Below, in pieces: positions 1 through 10,677 of a DNA stretch of 64,000 bases. Each line of letters opens with the position of its first letter. Position 1 is the first letter of the stretch. The DNA is from an uncultured Rhodopila sp. (GTDB lineage Bacteria > Pseudomonadota > Alphaproteobacteria > Acetobacterales > Acetobacteraceae), in the NCBI GenBank assembly GCA_903932145.1, contig CAIZFE010000042.1, positions 186,001 to 250,000 on the forward strand. Direction: 5' to 3'. The notes under the pieces were generated by a model. The model was given only the letters and a program-made list of their open reading frames with translations, did no database searches and was not told where the DNA came from. A program made the translations under genes and the position numbers.

Positions 1-135
1 CAGCCCCAGGGTGTAGGCGAGCAACGCGGTTCCCAGCAGCACCGGGTGCGGCCGCGAGACCAGCACGGCCAAACCCCAGATCGCCAGATTGCAGCCGATC
101 AGGACTGCGTAGAGGCCGAGTATCTTGTTACGCAC
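1..135 (-). CDS. HoxN/NixA-type nickel/cobalt transporter, N-terminal fragment
   Basis: Only the first 45 codons are inside the window; the gene runs off the left edge. The start is GTG at 135-133, with a GGAGG ribosome binding site nine bases upstream (145-149). The peptide begins VRNKILGLYAVLIG, then a hydrophobic helix (CNLAIWGLAVLV), then HPVLLGTALLAYTLGL. This matches from memory the first transmembrane segment and following helix of HoxN/HupN/NixA metal permeases, which import Ni2+ or Co2+ across the inner membrane. The signature HX4DH motif would lie beyond the edge, so the family call rests on the N-terminus only. Confidence 0.6.
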   Translation of the reverse strand, partial: MRNKILGLYAVLIGCNLAIWGLAVLVSRPHPVLLGTALLAYTLGL

Positions 136-242
136 GGGCCGTGGCCTCCAATCAACGGGTCCATAGTGGGCTGGCGGCCCCGGGCTTGACAATGCCGAGC
201 GCCGAACATCAACAAAGGACGATAGCAATCAGGAAACGTACC

Positions 243-848
243 ATGCCCCACAGCGATCCGGTATCCGACCGCCGCGAAATTCGCGAACTCCTGGAAAACT
301 GGGTGGTCTGGCGCGACTCCGGGCATTGGGACCGGTTCCGCACGGTCTGGCACGATGACGGTGTGATGATGGCCACCTGGTTTCAGGGCACCGCCGACGC
401 ATTTATCCGGGTCAGCAAGGAAGGCTGGGACAAGGGCGTCAGCATCCTGCACTTCCTGGGCGGCATCTCGATCGACCTGGCCGGCAATCGGGCGGTATCG
501 CAGACCAAGATGACGATCTCTCAGCGCGGCGACGTCGATGGCGTGTTGAGCGACATCGTTTGCACTGGCCGTTTCTACGATTTCCTCGAGAAGCGCGACG
601 GCCGCTGGGGCATGGTGCTGCGGCAGCCGATTTACGAGAAAGACACGCTGGTACCGGTCAGCCCCTCAGCCAAACTGGAGCTCGATCCCGCCCTGCTGGC
701 TCGGTTTCCCGCCGGATATCGCCATCTCGCCTATATCCAGACGCGCATCGGCTATACGGTGAAGCCGGATATGCCCGGGTTGAAGGGGCCGGAGGTCGAA
801 CGTCTCTACGCCAAAGGCGCGGCCTGGTTGGCTGGCGGCGGTCTGTAA
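243..848 (+). CDS. SnoaL-like (NTF2-fold) protein
   Basis: A 201-residue protein with the SnoaL/NTF2-like cone fold pattern. An N-terminal helix (DRREIRELLENWVVWRDSG) is followed by the W/H/D-rich segment typical of small polyketide cyclase, dehydratase or dioxygenase-subunit relatives. The open frame extends upstream to 141. ATG 243 is preferred because AGGAAA lies six bases before it and a TTGACA hexamer (186-191) sits inside the longer frame. The stop is one base before the next gene's GTG, so it is translationally linked to the TIM-barrel and SDR genes. Substrate is unknown; the three together suggest catabolism of a small oxygenated compound (inference). Confidence 0.75.
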   Translation: MPHSDPVSDRREIRELLENWVVWRDSGHWDRFRTVWHDDGVMMATWFQGTADAFIRVSKEGWDKGVSILHFLGGISIDLAGNRAVSQTKMTISQRGDVDGVLSDIVCTGRFYDFLEKRDGRWGMVLRQPIYEKDTLVPVSPSAKLELDPALLARFPAGYRHLAYIQTRIGYTVKPDMPGLKGPEVERLYAKGAAWLAGGGL

Positions 849-849
849 C

Positions 850-1659
850 GTGCTGTCGCTCGCCCATCTGACGGTCCTGGATGCGCATCCGCTGGAACTG
901 ATCGACGCCGCTCTGGCCGGCGGGTTCGATGCGCTGGGGTTACGGATCGTGGCGCCGATGCCGACGGATGCCATCGTCCCGGTGATCGGCGACGAACCGT
1001 TGATCCGCGAGATCGAGCAACGGTTGGATGCCACCGGGCGGCGGATTTTCGATATCGAGTCGGTCTGGCTGTTGCCGCACACCGATGTCGCCGCCCTCGA
1101 ACCGGCTCTGGCGTTGGGCAGCCGCCTGGGGGCGAAACACCTTCTTGTGGTCTGCAATGACCCGGACCCGGCGCGGTCGGACGCCAGGTTCTCCGCGCTG
1201 TGCGATCTGGCGCAGGCCTATGGGATCGGGATCGCGTTGGAACCGATGCCCTATGTGTGCCTGCGCACGCCTTTGGATGCGCTGGCGGTGCTGAAACGGG
1301 TGAATAAACCGAATGCGGGCCTGCTGGTCGATGCGCTGCATCTGTATCGTTCGGGAGCGACGCCCGCCGATCTGGCCGGGATCGACACGTCACTGTTTCC
1401 TTACATTCATCTGTGTGACGCGCCTTCCATCGCCCCTCCGGCCGAGGGCCTGCGCGCGGAAAGCCGTGGCAGCCGTTTTTATCCGGGTGAGGGGGCATTG
1501 CCCCTGGCGGATTTTCTGCGCGCATTTCCCGCGGATATCGCGATCGGCGTCGAGGCGCCCTGCGCCCGCTACGCCCACTTGCCGGTCCTGGAACGGGCCC
1601 GTATCTGCGGCGCCGCCACGCGTGCGCTGCTGAGCGGCGTGCGTGGTCCGGCCGTATAA
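850..1659 (+). CDS. Sugar phosphate isomerase/epimerase-like TIM-barrel protein
   Basis: A 269-residue AP-endonuclease-2/xylose-isomerase-like barrel. The expected metal-binding acidic and His residues are visible: Glu131 in IALEPMP, Asp161 in LLVDALH, His187 in YIHLCD and Glu235 in GVEAPC. Members isomerise or epimerise sugars and keto acids, or act in inositol and aromatic catabolism; which reaction applies here cannot be told. It starts with GTG one base after the SnoaL-like stop, and the SDR gene follows 12 bases later behind an AAGGAGA ribosome binding site. The three form one transcription unit. Confidence 0.8.
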   Translation: MLSLAHLTVLDAHPLELIDAALAGGFDALGLRIVAPMPTDAIVPVIGDEPLIREIEQRLDATGRRIFDIESVWLLPHTDVAALEPALALGSRLGAKHLLVVCNDPDPARSDARFSALCDLAQAYGIGIALEPMPYVCLRTPLDALAVLKRVNKPNAGLLVDALHLYRSGATPADLAGIDTSLFPYIHLCDAPSIAPPAEGLRAESRGSRFYPGEGALPLADFLRAFPADIAIGVEAPCARYAHLPVLERARICGAATRALLSGVRGPAV

Positions 1660-1671
1660 AGGAGAACATCC

Positions 1672-2412
1672 ATGTCACTCGGCATCGAAGGTCATACCGC
1701 CATTGTCACGGGCGGAGCGCGCGGCATCGGTCTGGGGATCGCCCAACGCCTCGCGAAAGAAGGCGCCGGGGTCATCCTGTGGGATCTGGATTTCTCCGCG
1801 TTCGACGCCAAGGCGGCGGGGTTCCAGCCGATTCGCACCGATATCGTCGATGTCACCAACTTGGCTGCCATCGAGGCAGCCACGGCGGCGGCCCTGCAAC
1901 AGACCGGACGGATCGACATTCTGGTGAACAACGCCGGCATCAATGGACCGATCCACGACGTTGTGGATTGCCCGGTCGATGTTTGGACTCAAATCCTGAC
2001 TGTTGACCTGACCAGCGTGTTTCTGTGCTGCCGCACGGTCGTGCCGCACATGGTTGCGCGCCAATACGGCCGTATCGTCAACATCGCCTCGATCGCCGGG
2101 AAAGAAGGCAACGCCCGAGGGGCCGCTTACTCGGCCGCGAAAGCCGGCGTGATCGGATTCACCAAGTCGCTGGCGAAGGAATTGGTGGCGACCGGCGTGC
2201 TGGTGAACGCGGTGGCGCCGGCCATCGCCGAGACGGATTTGTTCGCGCAAATGACGCCGGAGCATATCGCCACTATGAAGGCCAAAATCCCGATGAACCG
2301 GTTTGTGCGGATACCGGAGATCGCCGCCACCGTCGCCTGGGCCGCCAGCCCAGAGTGCAGCTTCACTACTGGCTTCACCTATGACGTGACCGGCGGCCGG
2401 GCAACGTACTGA
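1672..2412 (+). CDS. SDR-family NAD(P)-dependent oxidoreductase
   Basis: A classical short-chain dehydrogenase of 246 residues. The nucleotide-binding motif TGGARGIG is at 13-20, NNAG at 86-89, the catalytic serine at 140 and YSAAK at 153-157, so the active-site triad is intact. Asp38/Asp40 at the end of beta-2 (LWDLD) favour NAD(H) over NADP(H). It resembles FabG-like dehydrogenases acting on hydroxy or keto groups. It is the last gene of the SnoaL/TIM-barrel/SDR unit, so a role beside those proteins is more likely than in fatty acid synthesis. The substrate is unknown. Confidence 0.85.
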   Translation: MSLGIEGHTAIVTGGARGIGLGIAQRLAKEGAGVILWDLDFSAFDAKAAGFQPIRTDIVDVTNLAAIEAATAAALQQTGRIDILVNNAGINGPIHDVVDCPVDVWTQILTVDLTSVFLCCRTVVPHMVARQYGRIVNIASIAGKEGNARGAAYSAAKAGVIGFTKSLAKELVATGVLVNAVAPAIAETDLFAQMTPEHIATMKAKIPMNRFVRIPEIAATVAWAASPECSFTTGFTYDVTGGRATY

Positions 2413-2856
2413 GGCGGCAACGGGTTTCATGCGGCGGCCATAACAATAAGCGATCCGACGATTCACTTTGTCGTGGCCGGTTTTTTTGCCGGACATCGAC
2501 CGTGGTACGATCAGGGGCCGGGTGGACCGAACCATGACGGTGGGGAAATGGCGGCACCTGACGCACTCACAGCATTGCCAATGGGCGGAAAACAGCGCCG
2601 TTCGGGGCACGCACGGCATTATGCCCGATGATGAGCCTGACTTCGAGGCGGAGGTTTCCCGTTTCGGCGTCGGCAACCCGGCCACACTGTGTTGTTAAGG
2701 CAACATAGGTGGCATGCGTTGGTAAAACCCTTTCTGGAACTTGACCCTGCTCGTCCGGACGGTTAATCGCTCACGCGGACGGAACGGATTACCGTTTCTT
2801 CCTGCGCGGGCACCGCCCGGGCATTGGATTGCACCCCATCCAGGGACGAATAGAAG
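2413..2856. other. Intergenic region between the SDR gene and pal
   Basis: This 444-base stretch holds no ORF that I can support. A CCGG-T7-G-CCGG element at about 2480-2496 could end the upstream unit but has almost no stem. TGTTG-N6-CAACA (2691-2706) is a small inverted repeat. A TTGACC hexamer (2739-2744) followed 16 bases later by TTAATC is a weak candidate promoter for pal. Confidence 0.4.
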
Positions 2857-3321
2857 ATGAACATCAAGATCCTCGGCGCTTTGTCCGCCGTCGCCCTGCT
2901 GGCGGCGTGCACCACCCCGACCACGCCCACCACAGCTCCGGGCGCCACGCAGGCCAGCATCGTTCCCGGCAGCCAGGAAGACCTGGTCGCCAACGTTGGC
3001 GACCGCGTATTCTATGACTTCAACAAGTCCACCGTTCGCGCCGACGCGAAGGGCACGCTGGACAAGCAGGCCGCATGGCTTGCCAAGTTCGGCAGCGTGA
3101 ACGTGCAGATCGCTGGTAACTGCGATGAGCGCGGCACCGAAGAATACAACCTCGCCCTCGGCAACCGCCGTGCGAGCGCTGCGTCGTCCTACCTGAAGGC
3201 CAAGGGCGTTGCCGCGGCCCGCGTGACTACGATCAGCTACGGCAAGGATCGTCCGACCGCTCAGGGTTCCAATGAGCAGGCTTGGGCGCAGAACCGTAAC
3301 GCCATTACCTCGGTTCGCTAA
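2857..3321 (+). CDS. pal: Peptidoglycan-associated lipoprotein (OmpA-like)
   Basis: A 154-residue lipoprotein. The signal peptide ends in the lipobox LLAAC, with Cys18 as the lipidated residue, followed by a short Thr/Pro-rich linker. The C-terminal OmpA domain carries CDERGTEEYNLALGNRRA, the conserved segment whose Asp and Arg grip meso-diaminopimelate of peptidoglycan. Pal anchors the outer membrane to the cell wall and normally works with TolB, TolA, TolQ and TolR. Here no tol gene is adjacent: a degraded toxin-antitoxin pair lies downstream and a metabolic unit upstream. It could be the main Pal relocated or a second OmpA-type lipoprotein. A Rho-independent terminator follows at 3384. Confidence 0.85.
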   Translation: MNIKILGALSAVALLAACTTPTTPTTAPGATQASIVPGSQEDLVANVGDRVFYDFNKSTVRADAKGTLDKQAAWLAKFGSVNVQIAGNCDERGTEEYNLALGNRRASAASSYLKAKGVAAARVTTISYGKDRPTAQGSNEQAWAQNRNAITSVR

Positions 3322-3383
3322 TCGATCGGCCCCATCCGGGCCGGCCGCCTAACCGAATTGATCGCCTAACCGAACTGGCCGGT

Positions 3384-3423
3384 AGCCGAGGTGGACATTT
3401 CCACCCTGGCTCTCGGCTTTTTT
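3384..3423 (+). terminator. Rho-independent terminator of pal
   Basis: The stem pairs AGCCGAG (3384-3390) with CTCGGCT (3412-3418), with an inner arm GTGGA/TCCAC around a CATT loop (3391-3404). Six T residues follow the right arm (3418-3423). It lies 63 bases after the pal stop codon. Confidence 0.8.
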
Positions 3424-3536
3424 GTTGCGATCCCGCGTGTCGCGGGTGGGGAATATTCGCAGGCCACGCTGCGGCCGGTGGTTCCCACAGCGTGCGGACC
3501 TAATCGCCGGGCGGCCGCAGCATCGACCGTTTTGGT

Positions 3537-3902
3537 CTATCCGATCGGCAAACGCCTGCGCCGGATCCGATCTGCATCGACCACGGGAATGCACTGTTCG
3601 ATTTCCCCGGCCGTCAAACTTCGAAGTATATCGCCCATCCGTTCGATCACGGTTGTCTCTGCCCAATTCCCGCCTCGAAACAACACGAGGCTTGGTTCGC
3701 TTGCGCGACTGAGAGCCAGCAATCAGGGATAATCGAGGTCGGCAGTGAGAATGGTCTGCTGATCTGTCCCCGCCCGAGCGATGATTGCTGTGTCAGGCGC
3801 CCTATCGAGGCCCAGGTCGAGCGCATGCACGGCATCGTGTCCTTGACCGCTCAACCAGAGTGCCAACGCGGGTGACAACGGCATGTCGACCAGGAACTTC
3901 AC
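3537..3902 (-). pseudogene. DUF5615 PIN-like toxin gene interrupted by an in-frame TGA
   Basis: Read on the minus strand from GTG 3902, the frame gives VKFLVDMPLSPALALWLSG, then LDLGLDRAPDTAIIARA and TILTADLDYP. TGA follows at 3725-3723, and the same frame continues LLALSRASEPSLVLFRGG to a TAG at 3539-3537. Both halves match the DUF5615 PIN-like family in order, at the usual total of about 120 codons, and no frame change is needed. One base change (for example TGG to TGA) would explain it. The N-terminal Asp and the TADLD acidic motif of PIN-like nucleases are before the stop. The start overlaps the DUF433 stop by four bases (GTGA), the usual coupling of this pair. A sequencing error cannot be excluded. 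Confidence 0.75.
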
Positions 3903-4129
3903 CGAACGAGTTCGAGCGTCTCATCATCCGCCAGGAATGCGGCGTAACGGAGAGCCTCATCAATATCTTCGGCTTCGAGATAGGGGTAGTTGGCGAGGAT
4001 CACATCCCGTGATTCTCCGGAGGCCAGAAGCCCGAGCAAGCGGGCGACCGAGAACCGCAAGCCACGGATGCAGGGTTTTCCCGTGCAGACGGCCGGGTCG
4101 ATGGTGATACGCTGAAAGATCATGATCAA
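3899..4129 (-). CDS. DUF433 domain protein (antitoxin-like)
   Basis: A 76-residue protein beginning MIMIFQRITIDPAVCTGKPCIRG, the diagnostic DUF433 opening (I-x-x-D-P-x-x-x-G-K-P-x-I-x-G). A small winged-helix-like region follows with VARLLGLLASGES and the YPYLEAEDIDEALRYA helix. Such proteins are usually encoded just before a DUF5615 PIN-like protein and are regarded as the antitoxin half of a VapBC-like pair. Here the partner gene has a nonsense codon, so the antitoxin may be orphaned. The gene is probably read from a promoter in 4130-4200. Confidence 0.85.
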   Translation of the reverse strand: MIMIFQRITIDPAVCTGKPCIRGLRFSVARLLGLLASGESRDVILANYPYLEAEDIDEALRYAAFLADDETLELVR

Positions 4130-4200
4130 ACGCTACACGAGCAAATGGAGGATTTCCAGCGTCTCCGGCTTAGCTAGTCGTCGGGTATAGGCCACCATCC

Positions 4201-4258
4201 GCGTTGCCATCAGGGAATGAAGCAACGCGGCCGGGATTTTTGCCGATTTCCCGGGCCG
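4201..4258 (-). terminator. Hairpins downstream of rpoD
   Basis: Two inverted repeats follow the rpoD stop on the minus strand. CGGCCGGGA (4228-4236) pairs with TCCCGGGCCG (4249-4258), with one bulge. GCGTTGC (4201-4207) pairs with GCAACGC (4222-4228). There is no clear T-run, so this is a probable terminator or 3-prime stabilising structure. Confidence 0.45.
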
Positions 4259-4289
4259 TTAACCGAGGATGCTCCCCGGCAACAGCAAA

Positions 4290-6236
<1,947 letters not shown>

Positions 6237-6299
6237 CGCTCAGGGCACTCCTTACATCCGACCGGGTCACGGTGTGCGCACACCGAAACCCCACCAATA

Positions 6300-8129
6300 T
6301 TATATGTCGGCGAACCCGACACCGTCGGGCTCCCCGCTGCGAATTTTTGCCAATGCCTCGACCAGCGCTTTTTGGCGCCGCCATGTCTCCGGCGTTAGGT
6401 TTCGGGCCGCGTCCTGCTGAGCCGAAGCGACTTCCTCACGCAGAAGTTCCTCATTGAGAAAGCCAAAAATATGCCACCATCCAGACTCGGCCTCGGCTGG
6501 CATTGCTTCCGACGCAGCGCATGCTGGCAAAGGCATGGGTGCCTCGGCCAGTGCATGCTGAACGTCGTGCGCAAATCCAGATAGTGTGAGGTGGTCCATC
6601 AGACCAGCGGAGTCAAGGGTTTCGGCGGCTTCGGCCCAATCTTCGATGGCGTCGCGCAGGCGCATCAGCCCCGGGTCCATCGCCAGACTCTTATAGGCCT
6701 GCGCCACATCGTGCAGCAAAATCGGGTGGCGCAGCACGATCGCGGTCAAAATGCGCGTGCGCTCCACGGTTGTGGTGTCCTGGCGGAGCGCCGGTCTCGG
6801 TAGCCGGAGACTGGCGGGAAGCCCCAGCGGCGCCTTGCCTTTGTCCCATTTTTGCGTGCGGCCATTGGCCGGCCGACTCCGCCCGGCCTTGAACAAATCA
6901 AGCAGCGCTCGGCGATATTCCCAGGCCAGCGATTTGTCGGCGATCCGTTCGGTGGATTCGATCAGGCGGGAGTTCAGCTTGGCCCGCAACTCCGGCGTCG
7001 CATCCCCGACCTCCTCCCGCAACATGCCATACAGCGCATCGGTGGGGGATTTGGCGGCGTCGAGATAGCGCTGGAACTCCCCGGCGCCGCCCTTGCGCAC
7101 CAGGCTGTCCGGATCGTCGCCCTTCGGCAGGGTGGCAAATCGCAGCGACCGTTCGGGCGTCAGCATCGGCAGCGCCAGTTCCATGACGCGGGACGCCGCG
7201 CGCGCGCCGGCCGAGTCGCCATCGAAGCACAGCACCGGAACCGGCGACACCCGCCATAATTCCTCAAGCTGCTCCTGCGTCAGCGCCGTGCCCAAGGGTG
7301 CGACGGCGGCGGTGAAGCCGGCCTGGGCGGTCGCGATGACGTCCATATACCCTTCGACCACAATCAGTGTCCCACCTGTGCGCACACCATTCCGTGCCAA
7401 ATCGAGGCCGTAGAGGTTGCGCCGCTTGGAAAACACCGACGTCTCCGGCCCGTTCACGTATTTCGGCTGGCCAGCTCCCAGGATGCGACCGCCGAAGCTG
7501 ATGATTCGGCCCCGGCGGTCGCGGATCGGAAACATGACCCGGTGGGAGAACAGTTCGAAGGTGCGATTGGTTTCCTCATCACGCCGAATTAATCCCGCTT
7601 CCGTAAGCTGGCCGAGGTCGATGCCCTGGCGCGTCATGTCACCCGTCAGGGCGCCACGCTCGCCGGCCCAGCCGAGACCGAATCGAGCGATGGTGTCCTC
7701 GGTCAGGCCGCGGCCCAGCAGATAGTCGCGGCCGGCGCGGCCATCGGGCAGGGCGATGCGTTTTTGATAGTGTGCCTGCACCGCTTCCAGCACCTCCACC
7801 ACATCCAGTCGCCGGCGTTCCGCTTCGGCGGCTTCGGGCGAGGATTTCGGGACTTCCATCCCGGCTTCGGCGGCGAGTTGGCCGATCGCCTCCATGAACG
7901 CGAGGCCCTGGCTTTGCATGACGAAGCTGATCACATCGCCATGCACGCCGCAGCCGAAGCAGTGATAGGCGTCGTCATAGACATAGAAGCTGGGTGTTTT
8001 CTCCCCGTGGAACGGGCAGCAGCCTTTCCATTGTTTGCCCGAACGCGCCAGCTTCACACGGCGGCCGATAACCGCTGACAGCGGGGTGCGGAGGCGAAGC
8101 TCGTCCAGGAAGCTGGCGGGAAGGGCCAT
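6300..8129 (-). CDS. dnaG: DNA primase
   Basis: A 609-residue primase that makes RNA primers for replication. The CHC2 zinc finger is intact, with Cys38, His41, Cys57 and Cys60 in CCPFHGEKTPSF and CFGCGVHGD. The TOPRIM catalytic core follows with IVVEGYMDVIA and CFDGDSAGARAA. The C-terminal helicase-interaction region is divergent, as usual. It sits between yqeY and rpoD, 19 bases after the yqeY stop, consistent with one transcript. Confidence 0.97.
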   Translation of the reverse strand: MALPASFLDELRLRTPLSAVIGRRVKLARSGKQWKGCCPFHGEKTPSFYVYDDAYHCFGCGVHGDVISFVMQSQGLAFMEAIGQLAAEAGMEVPKSSPEAAEAERRRLDVVEVLEAVQAHYQKRIALPDGRAGRDYLLGRGLTEDTIARFGLGWAGERGALTGDMTRQGIDLGQLTEAGLIRRDEETNRTFELFSHRVMFPIRDRRGRIISFGGRILGAGQPKYVNGPETSVFSKRRNLYGLDLARNGVRTGGTLIVVEGYMDVIATAQAGFTAAVAPLGTALTQEQLEELWRVSPVPVLCFDGDSAGARAASRVMELALPMLTPERSLRFATLPKGDDPDSLVRKGGAGEFQRYLDAAKSPTDALYGMLREEVGDATPELRAKLNSRLIESTERIADKSLAWEYRRALLDLFKAGRSRPANGRTQKWDKGKAPLGLPASLRLPRPALRQDTTTVERTRILTAIVLRHPILLHDVAQAYKSLAMDPGLMRLRDAIEDWAEAAETLDSAGLMDHLTLSGFAHDVQHALAEAPMPLPACAASEAMPAEAESGWWHIFGFLNEELLREEVASAQQDAARNLTPETWRRQKALVEALAKIRSGEPDGVGFADI

Positions 8130-8148
8130 GCGGCGGAATTATTCCGGA

Positions 8149-8607
8149 TCAGACGGACAAGTGCGCTTTGACCATCGGGCCGGCCTTGGCCATGTCCAGC
8201 GATGCCGCGTGCTTCGCTTTCAGAACGGCCATCACCTTGCCCATGTCCTTGATGCTGGCTGCACCGGATTCCGCGACCGCGTCGGCCACGGCCTTTTGCA
8301 TCGCCGCGTCGTCCATTTGGCTGGGCAGGAAGCTCTCGATCACCGCGATTTCGGCTTCTTCCTTGGCGGCCAGTTCGGGGCGGTTGCCCTGCGTGTACAT
8401 CTCCACCGATTCACGGCGGGACTTCACCATGCCGCGCAGCATGGCGACGATGTCATCCTCGGGGATTTGATCGACTCCCTTTGGGCGGGCGGCGATGTCG
8501 GCGTCCTTGAGCTTGGCCATGATCATGCGAAGGCTGGACGTCCGAGCGGGGGTGCCGGCTTTCATCGACAGTTTCATCTGTTCGAGGAAGGATTCTCTCA
8601 AGCTCAT
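8149..8607 (-). CDS. GatB/YqeY domain-containing protein
   Basis: A 152-residue YqeY-type protein (MSLRESFLEQMKLSM at the start, RTSSLRMIMAKLKDADI, then the GatB tail-like region with SQMDDAAMQKAV). The open frame extends to 8751, but ATG 8607 is preferred because it has a good AGGAG site upstream and gives the normal family length. The domain resembles the tRNA-binding tail of GatB; its role in tRNA or amidotransferase biology is not settled. It heads the yqeY-dnaG-rpoD unit, a linkage common in Alphaproteobacteria. Confidence 0.92.
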   Translation of the reverse strand: MSLRESFLEQMKLSMKAGTPARTSSLRMIMAKLKDADIAARPKGVDQIPEDDIVAMLRGMVKSRRESVEMYTQGNRPELAAKEEAEIAVIESFLPSQMDDAAMQKAVADAVAESGAASIKDMGKVMAVLKAKHAASLDMAKAGPMVKAHLSV

Positions 8608-8744
8608 GGCGGCGCTCCTGCGCGTAAAATTGGCTCTATACCCTTTATGGACGCCGGCGGCGATGAAGAGCGAGCGGCGCCTGATCTGGCCAGCGCCGGG
8701 AATCGGGTTGTAGGGTTCCATCCTAACCGATGGGAAGCGCTCGC

Positions 8745-10145
8745 ATGACAACCACGGACAAAACTATTGCTGAAATTTTAGCGACCCGCATTGCCGGTGT
8801 CGCCTACGACAGATTGCCGGACCCGGTGCGGCATTGGGCCAAGGTCGCGATCATCGATACGGTGGGCTGTACGTTGGCCGGGGCCGCCGAACCCTGCGCG
8901 CAAATCGCCGGCAAGGTGGCGGCGATCGCCGGGGCAACCGGGTCCTGCGTGGTGTTCGGCACCGCTAGGCGGGTTGGTCCGATGGATGCCGCCTCGATCA
9001 ATGGCACGGCGGCGCACGCGCTGGATTATGACGATTGCAGCGACACGCTGGGCGGCCATCCCTCGGCGCCGATCCTGCCGGCGTTGTTCGCGCTGGCGGA
9101 AACCCGGCCCGTCAACGGACGCGACTTCATCGCTGCCTACGTCGCTGGTTGGGAAACCGAGACCCGTATCGCGCGCGGGGTGAATTTCCATCATTATGAG
9201 AAAGGCTGGCACCCGACCGCCACCCTCGGCGTCTTCGGCGCCGCCGCCGCGTGCTCCAAACTGCTCGGCCTGTCCGTGGAGAACACCGCGCGCGCATTGG
9301 CGCTGGCAACGACCTTCTCGTCCGGGGTGAAGGCGAATTTCGGCACCATGACGAAGCCGCTGCATGTCGGCCAGTCGGCGCGCAACGGCTTGTATGCGGC
9401 GCTGCTGGCGTCGGAGGGCTTTACCGCGTCCACCGATGCGATCGAACACCGGCAAGGATTTCTGCGGCTCTTCAACGGCGACGGCCATTTCAACGTCGAG
9501 CCGATCGTCGCGGAATGGGGCGCGCCGTGGGACATCGCCGATCCGGGGGTGTCCATTAAGCAGTACCCGTGCTGTGGCAGCACGCACCCCGCGATCGACG
9601 CCATGTTGATGCTGGTGCGGGAGAACGATCTGACTCCCGAGACCGTCGCAAAAATCGAATCGCAAACGCATCCCAGGCGGTTCGCGCACACCAACCGGCC
9701 GGACCCGCGTGGCGCCCTGGATGCGAAGTTCAGCGTGCAATACTGCCTCGCTCGCGCCCTGATCAGCCGGCAGGTGCTGATCGAGCATTTCGAAGACGGC
9801 CGCTACGACGAACCCGGTGTTCGCGCGGTTCTGGCGCGGGTGACATCCTCGGCCTGGCCGGATCGTCCGATGGACCTGTCCGAACACTTCGGCGCCGATG
9901 TGACAGTGACGTTGACGGACGGACGTGTGCTGACCCGGTCAGTGCCGCGGCCGCTTGGCCGAGGCCCCACGATCCCGTTGCCGCCCGAATTGCTGCGCGG
10001 CAAGTTCATCGATTGCGCCCGGCGGGCGTTATCGCCGGCCGTGGCGAACCGATTGTTCGGGCTGCTCGATGGACTGGAAACCGTCAATCGCATCAGCGCG
10101 CTGACGGCGGCGACGGTCCCCGACACCAGACTTGCCGCGGAGTAG
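8745..10145 (+). CDS. MmgE/PrpD family protein
   Basis: A protein of about 466 residues of the 2-methylcitrate dehydratase fold. It shows family segments DTVGCTLAG, ALDYDDCSDTLGGHPSAPILPAL, GWHPTATLG.FGAAAA, KPLHVGQSARNG and KQYPCCGSTHPAIDA. Relatives include PrpD (2-methylcitrate dehydratase), MmgE and cis-aconitate decarboxylase. No prpB, prpC or acn gene is near, so a propionate role is not supported and the substrate is open. ATG 8745 is chosen over 8730 because GGGAAG lies upstream at usual spacing. It starts in the region divergent to yqeY. Confidence 0.88.
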   Translation: MTTTDKTIAEILATRIAGVAYDRLPDPVRHWAKVAIIDTVGCTLAGAAEPCAQIAGKVAAIAGATGSCVVFGTARRVGPMDAASINGTAAHALDYDDCSDTLGGHPSAPILPALFALAETRPVNGRDFIAAYVAGWETETRIARGVNFHHYEKGWHPTATLGVFGAAAACSKLLGLSVENTARALALATTFSSGVKANFGTMTKPLHVGQSARNGLYAALLASEGFTASTDAIEHRQGFLRLFNGDGHFNVEPIVAEWGAPWDIADPGVSIKQYPCCGSTHPAIDAMLMLVRENDLTPETVAKIESQTHPRRFAHTNRPDPRGALDAKFSVQYCLARALISRQVLIEHFEDGRYDEPGVRAVLARVTSSAWPDRPMDLSEHFGADVTVTLTDGRVLTRSVPRPLGRGPTIPLPPELLRGKFIDCARRALSPAVANRLFGLLDGLETVNRISALTAATVPDTRLAAE

Positions 10146-10184
10146 CTTGCACGGCGCACACCCACCAGCAGCCTACTCGCCGCG

Positions 10185-10655
10185 TCAGGCATCGGGCGCG
10201 TCGTGGTCGGGATGCTGGTAGCTGACGATCACCATGGTCGCGCTGTTGGTTTCGGATGTCGGAACGTCGGGAAGGCGGCCGGGCGCGATGAGCTCGATCC
10301 AGGGCAGGCGCGACTCAGTGCCGAAGTTCTTTGTCGGCGGCACGCTTGCCGCGTCGTCCAGCGTGGCCGTGGTGACCTCGATCGCATCGCCCTCCAGATA
10401 GCGGAAGGTCAGCGGCGTGCCGCAGTTTCGGCAGAAATGCCGTTCGGCGACGGAGGAGCTTTGGAAGCTGGCCGGCTCACCGAGCGTCCAGGCGAAGCAG
10501 GGTGATTTGATTTTGCAGAAGGCGGCGAACGGGGCGCCGACGGCCTTTTGGCACATGCGGCAGTGGCAGATGGTCGACTCCGGCGCCTCGAACAACGCAT
10601 AACGCACCGCGCCGCACTGGCAGCCGCCGGTCATCGTGGGTTTGGTCTTGTACAT
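10185..10655 (-). CDS. GFA family protein (glutathione-dependent formaldehyde-activating-like)
   Basis: A 156-residue zinc protein. It carries the GFA cysteine pattern: CQC at 12-14, CHCRMC at 30-35 and CRNC at 75-78, with the conserved [10 protein letters not shown] segment. Founding members speed addition of formaldehyde to glutathione, but most homologues have other or unknown small-molecule roles. It is divergent from carA and shares an 89-base promoter region with it. Confidence 0.9.
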   Translation of the reverse strand: MYKTKPTMTGGCQCGAVRYALFEAPESTICHCRMCQKAVGAPFAAFCKIKSPCFAWTLGEPASFQSSSVAERHFCRNCGTPLTFRYLEGDAIEVTTATLDDAASVPPTKNFGTESRLPWIELIAPGRLPDVPTSETNSATMVIVSYQHPDHDAPDA

Positions 10656-10677
10656 CGGTCTCTCCCTTGCTGGACGC

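Noticed and set aside
2468-2698. 76-codon ORF in the SDR-pal gap
   Set aside because: No homology-like features, codon pattern unlike neighbours, no good start.
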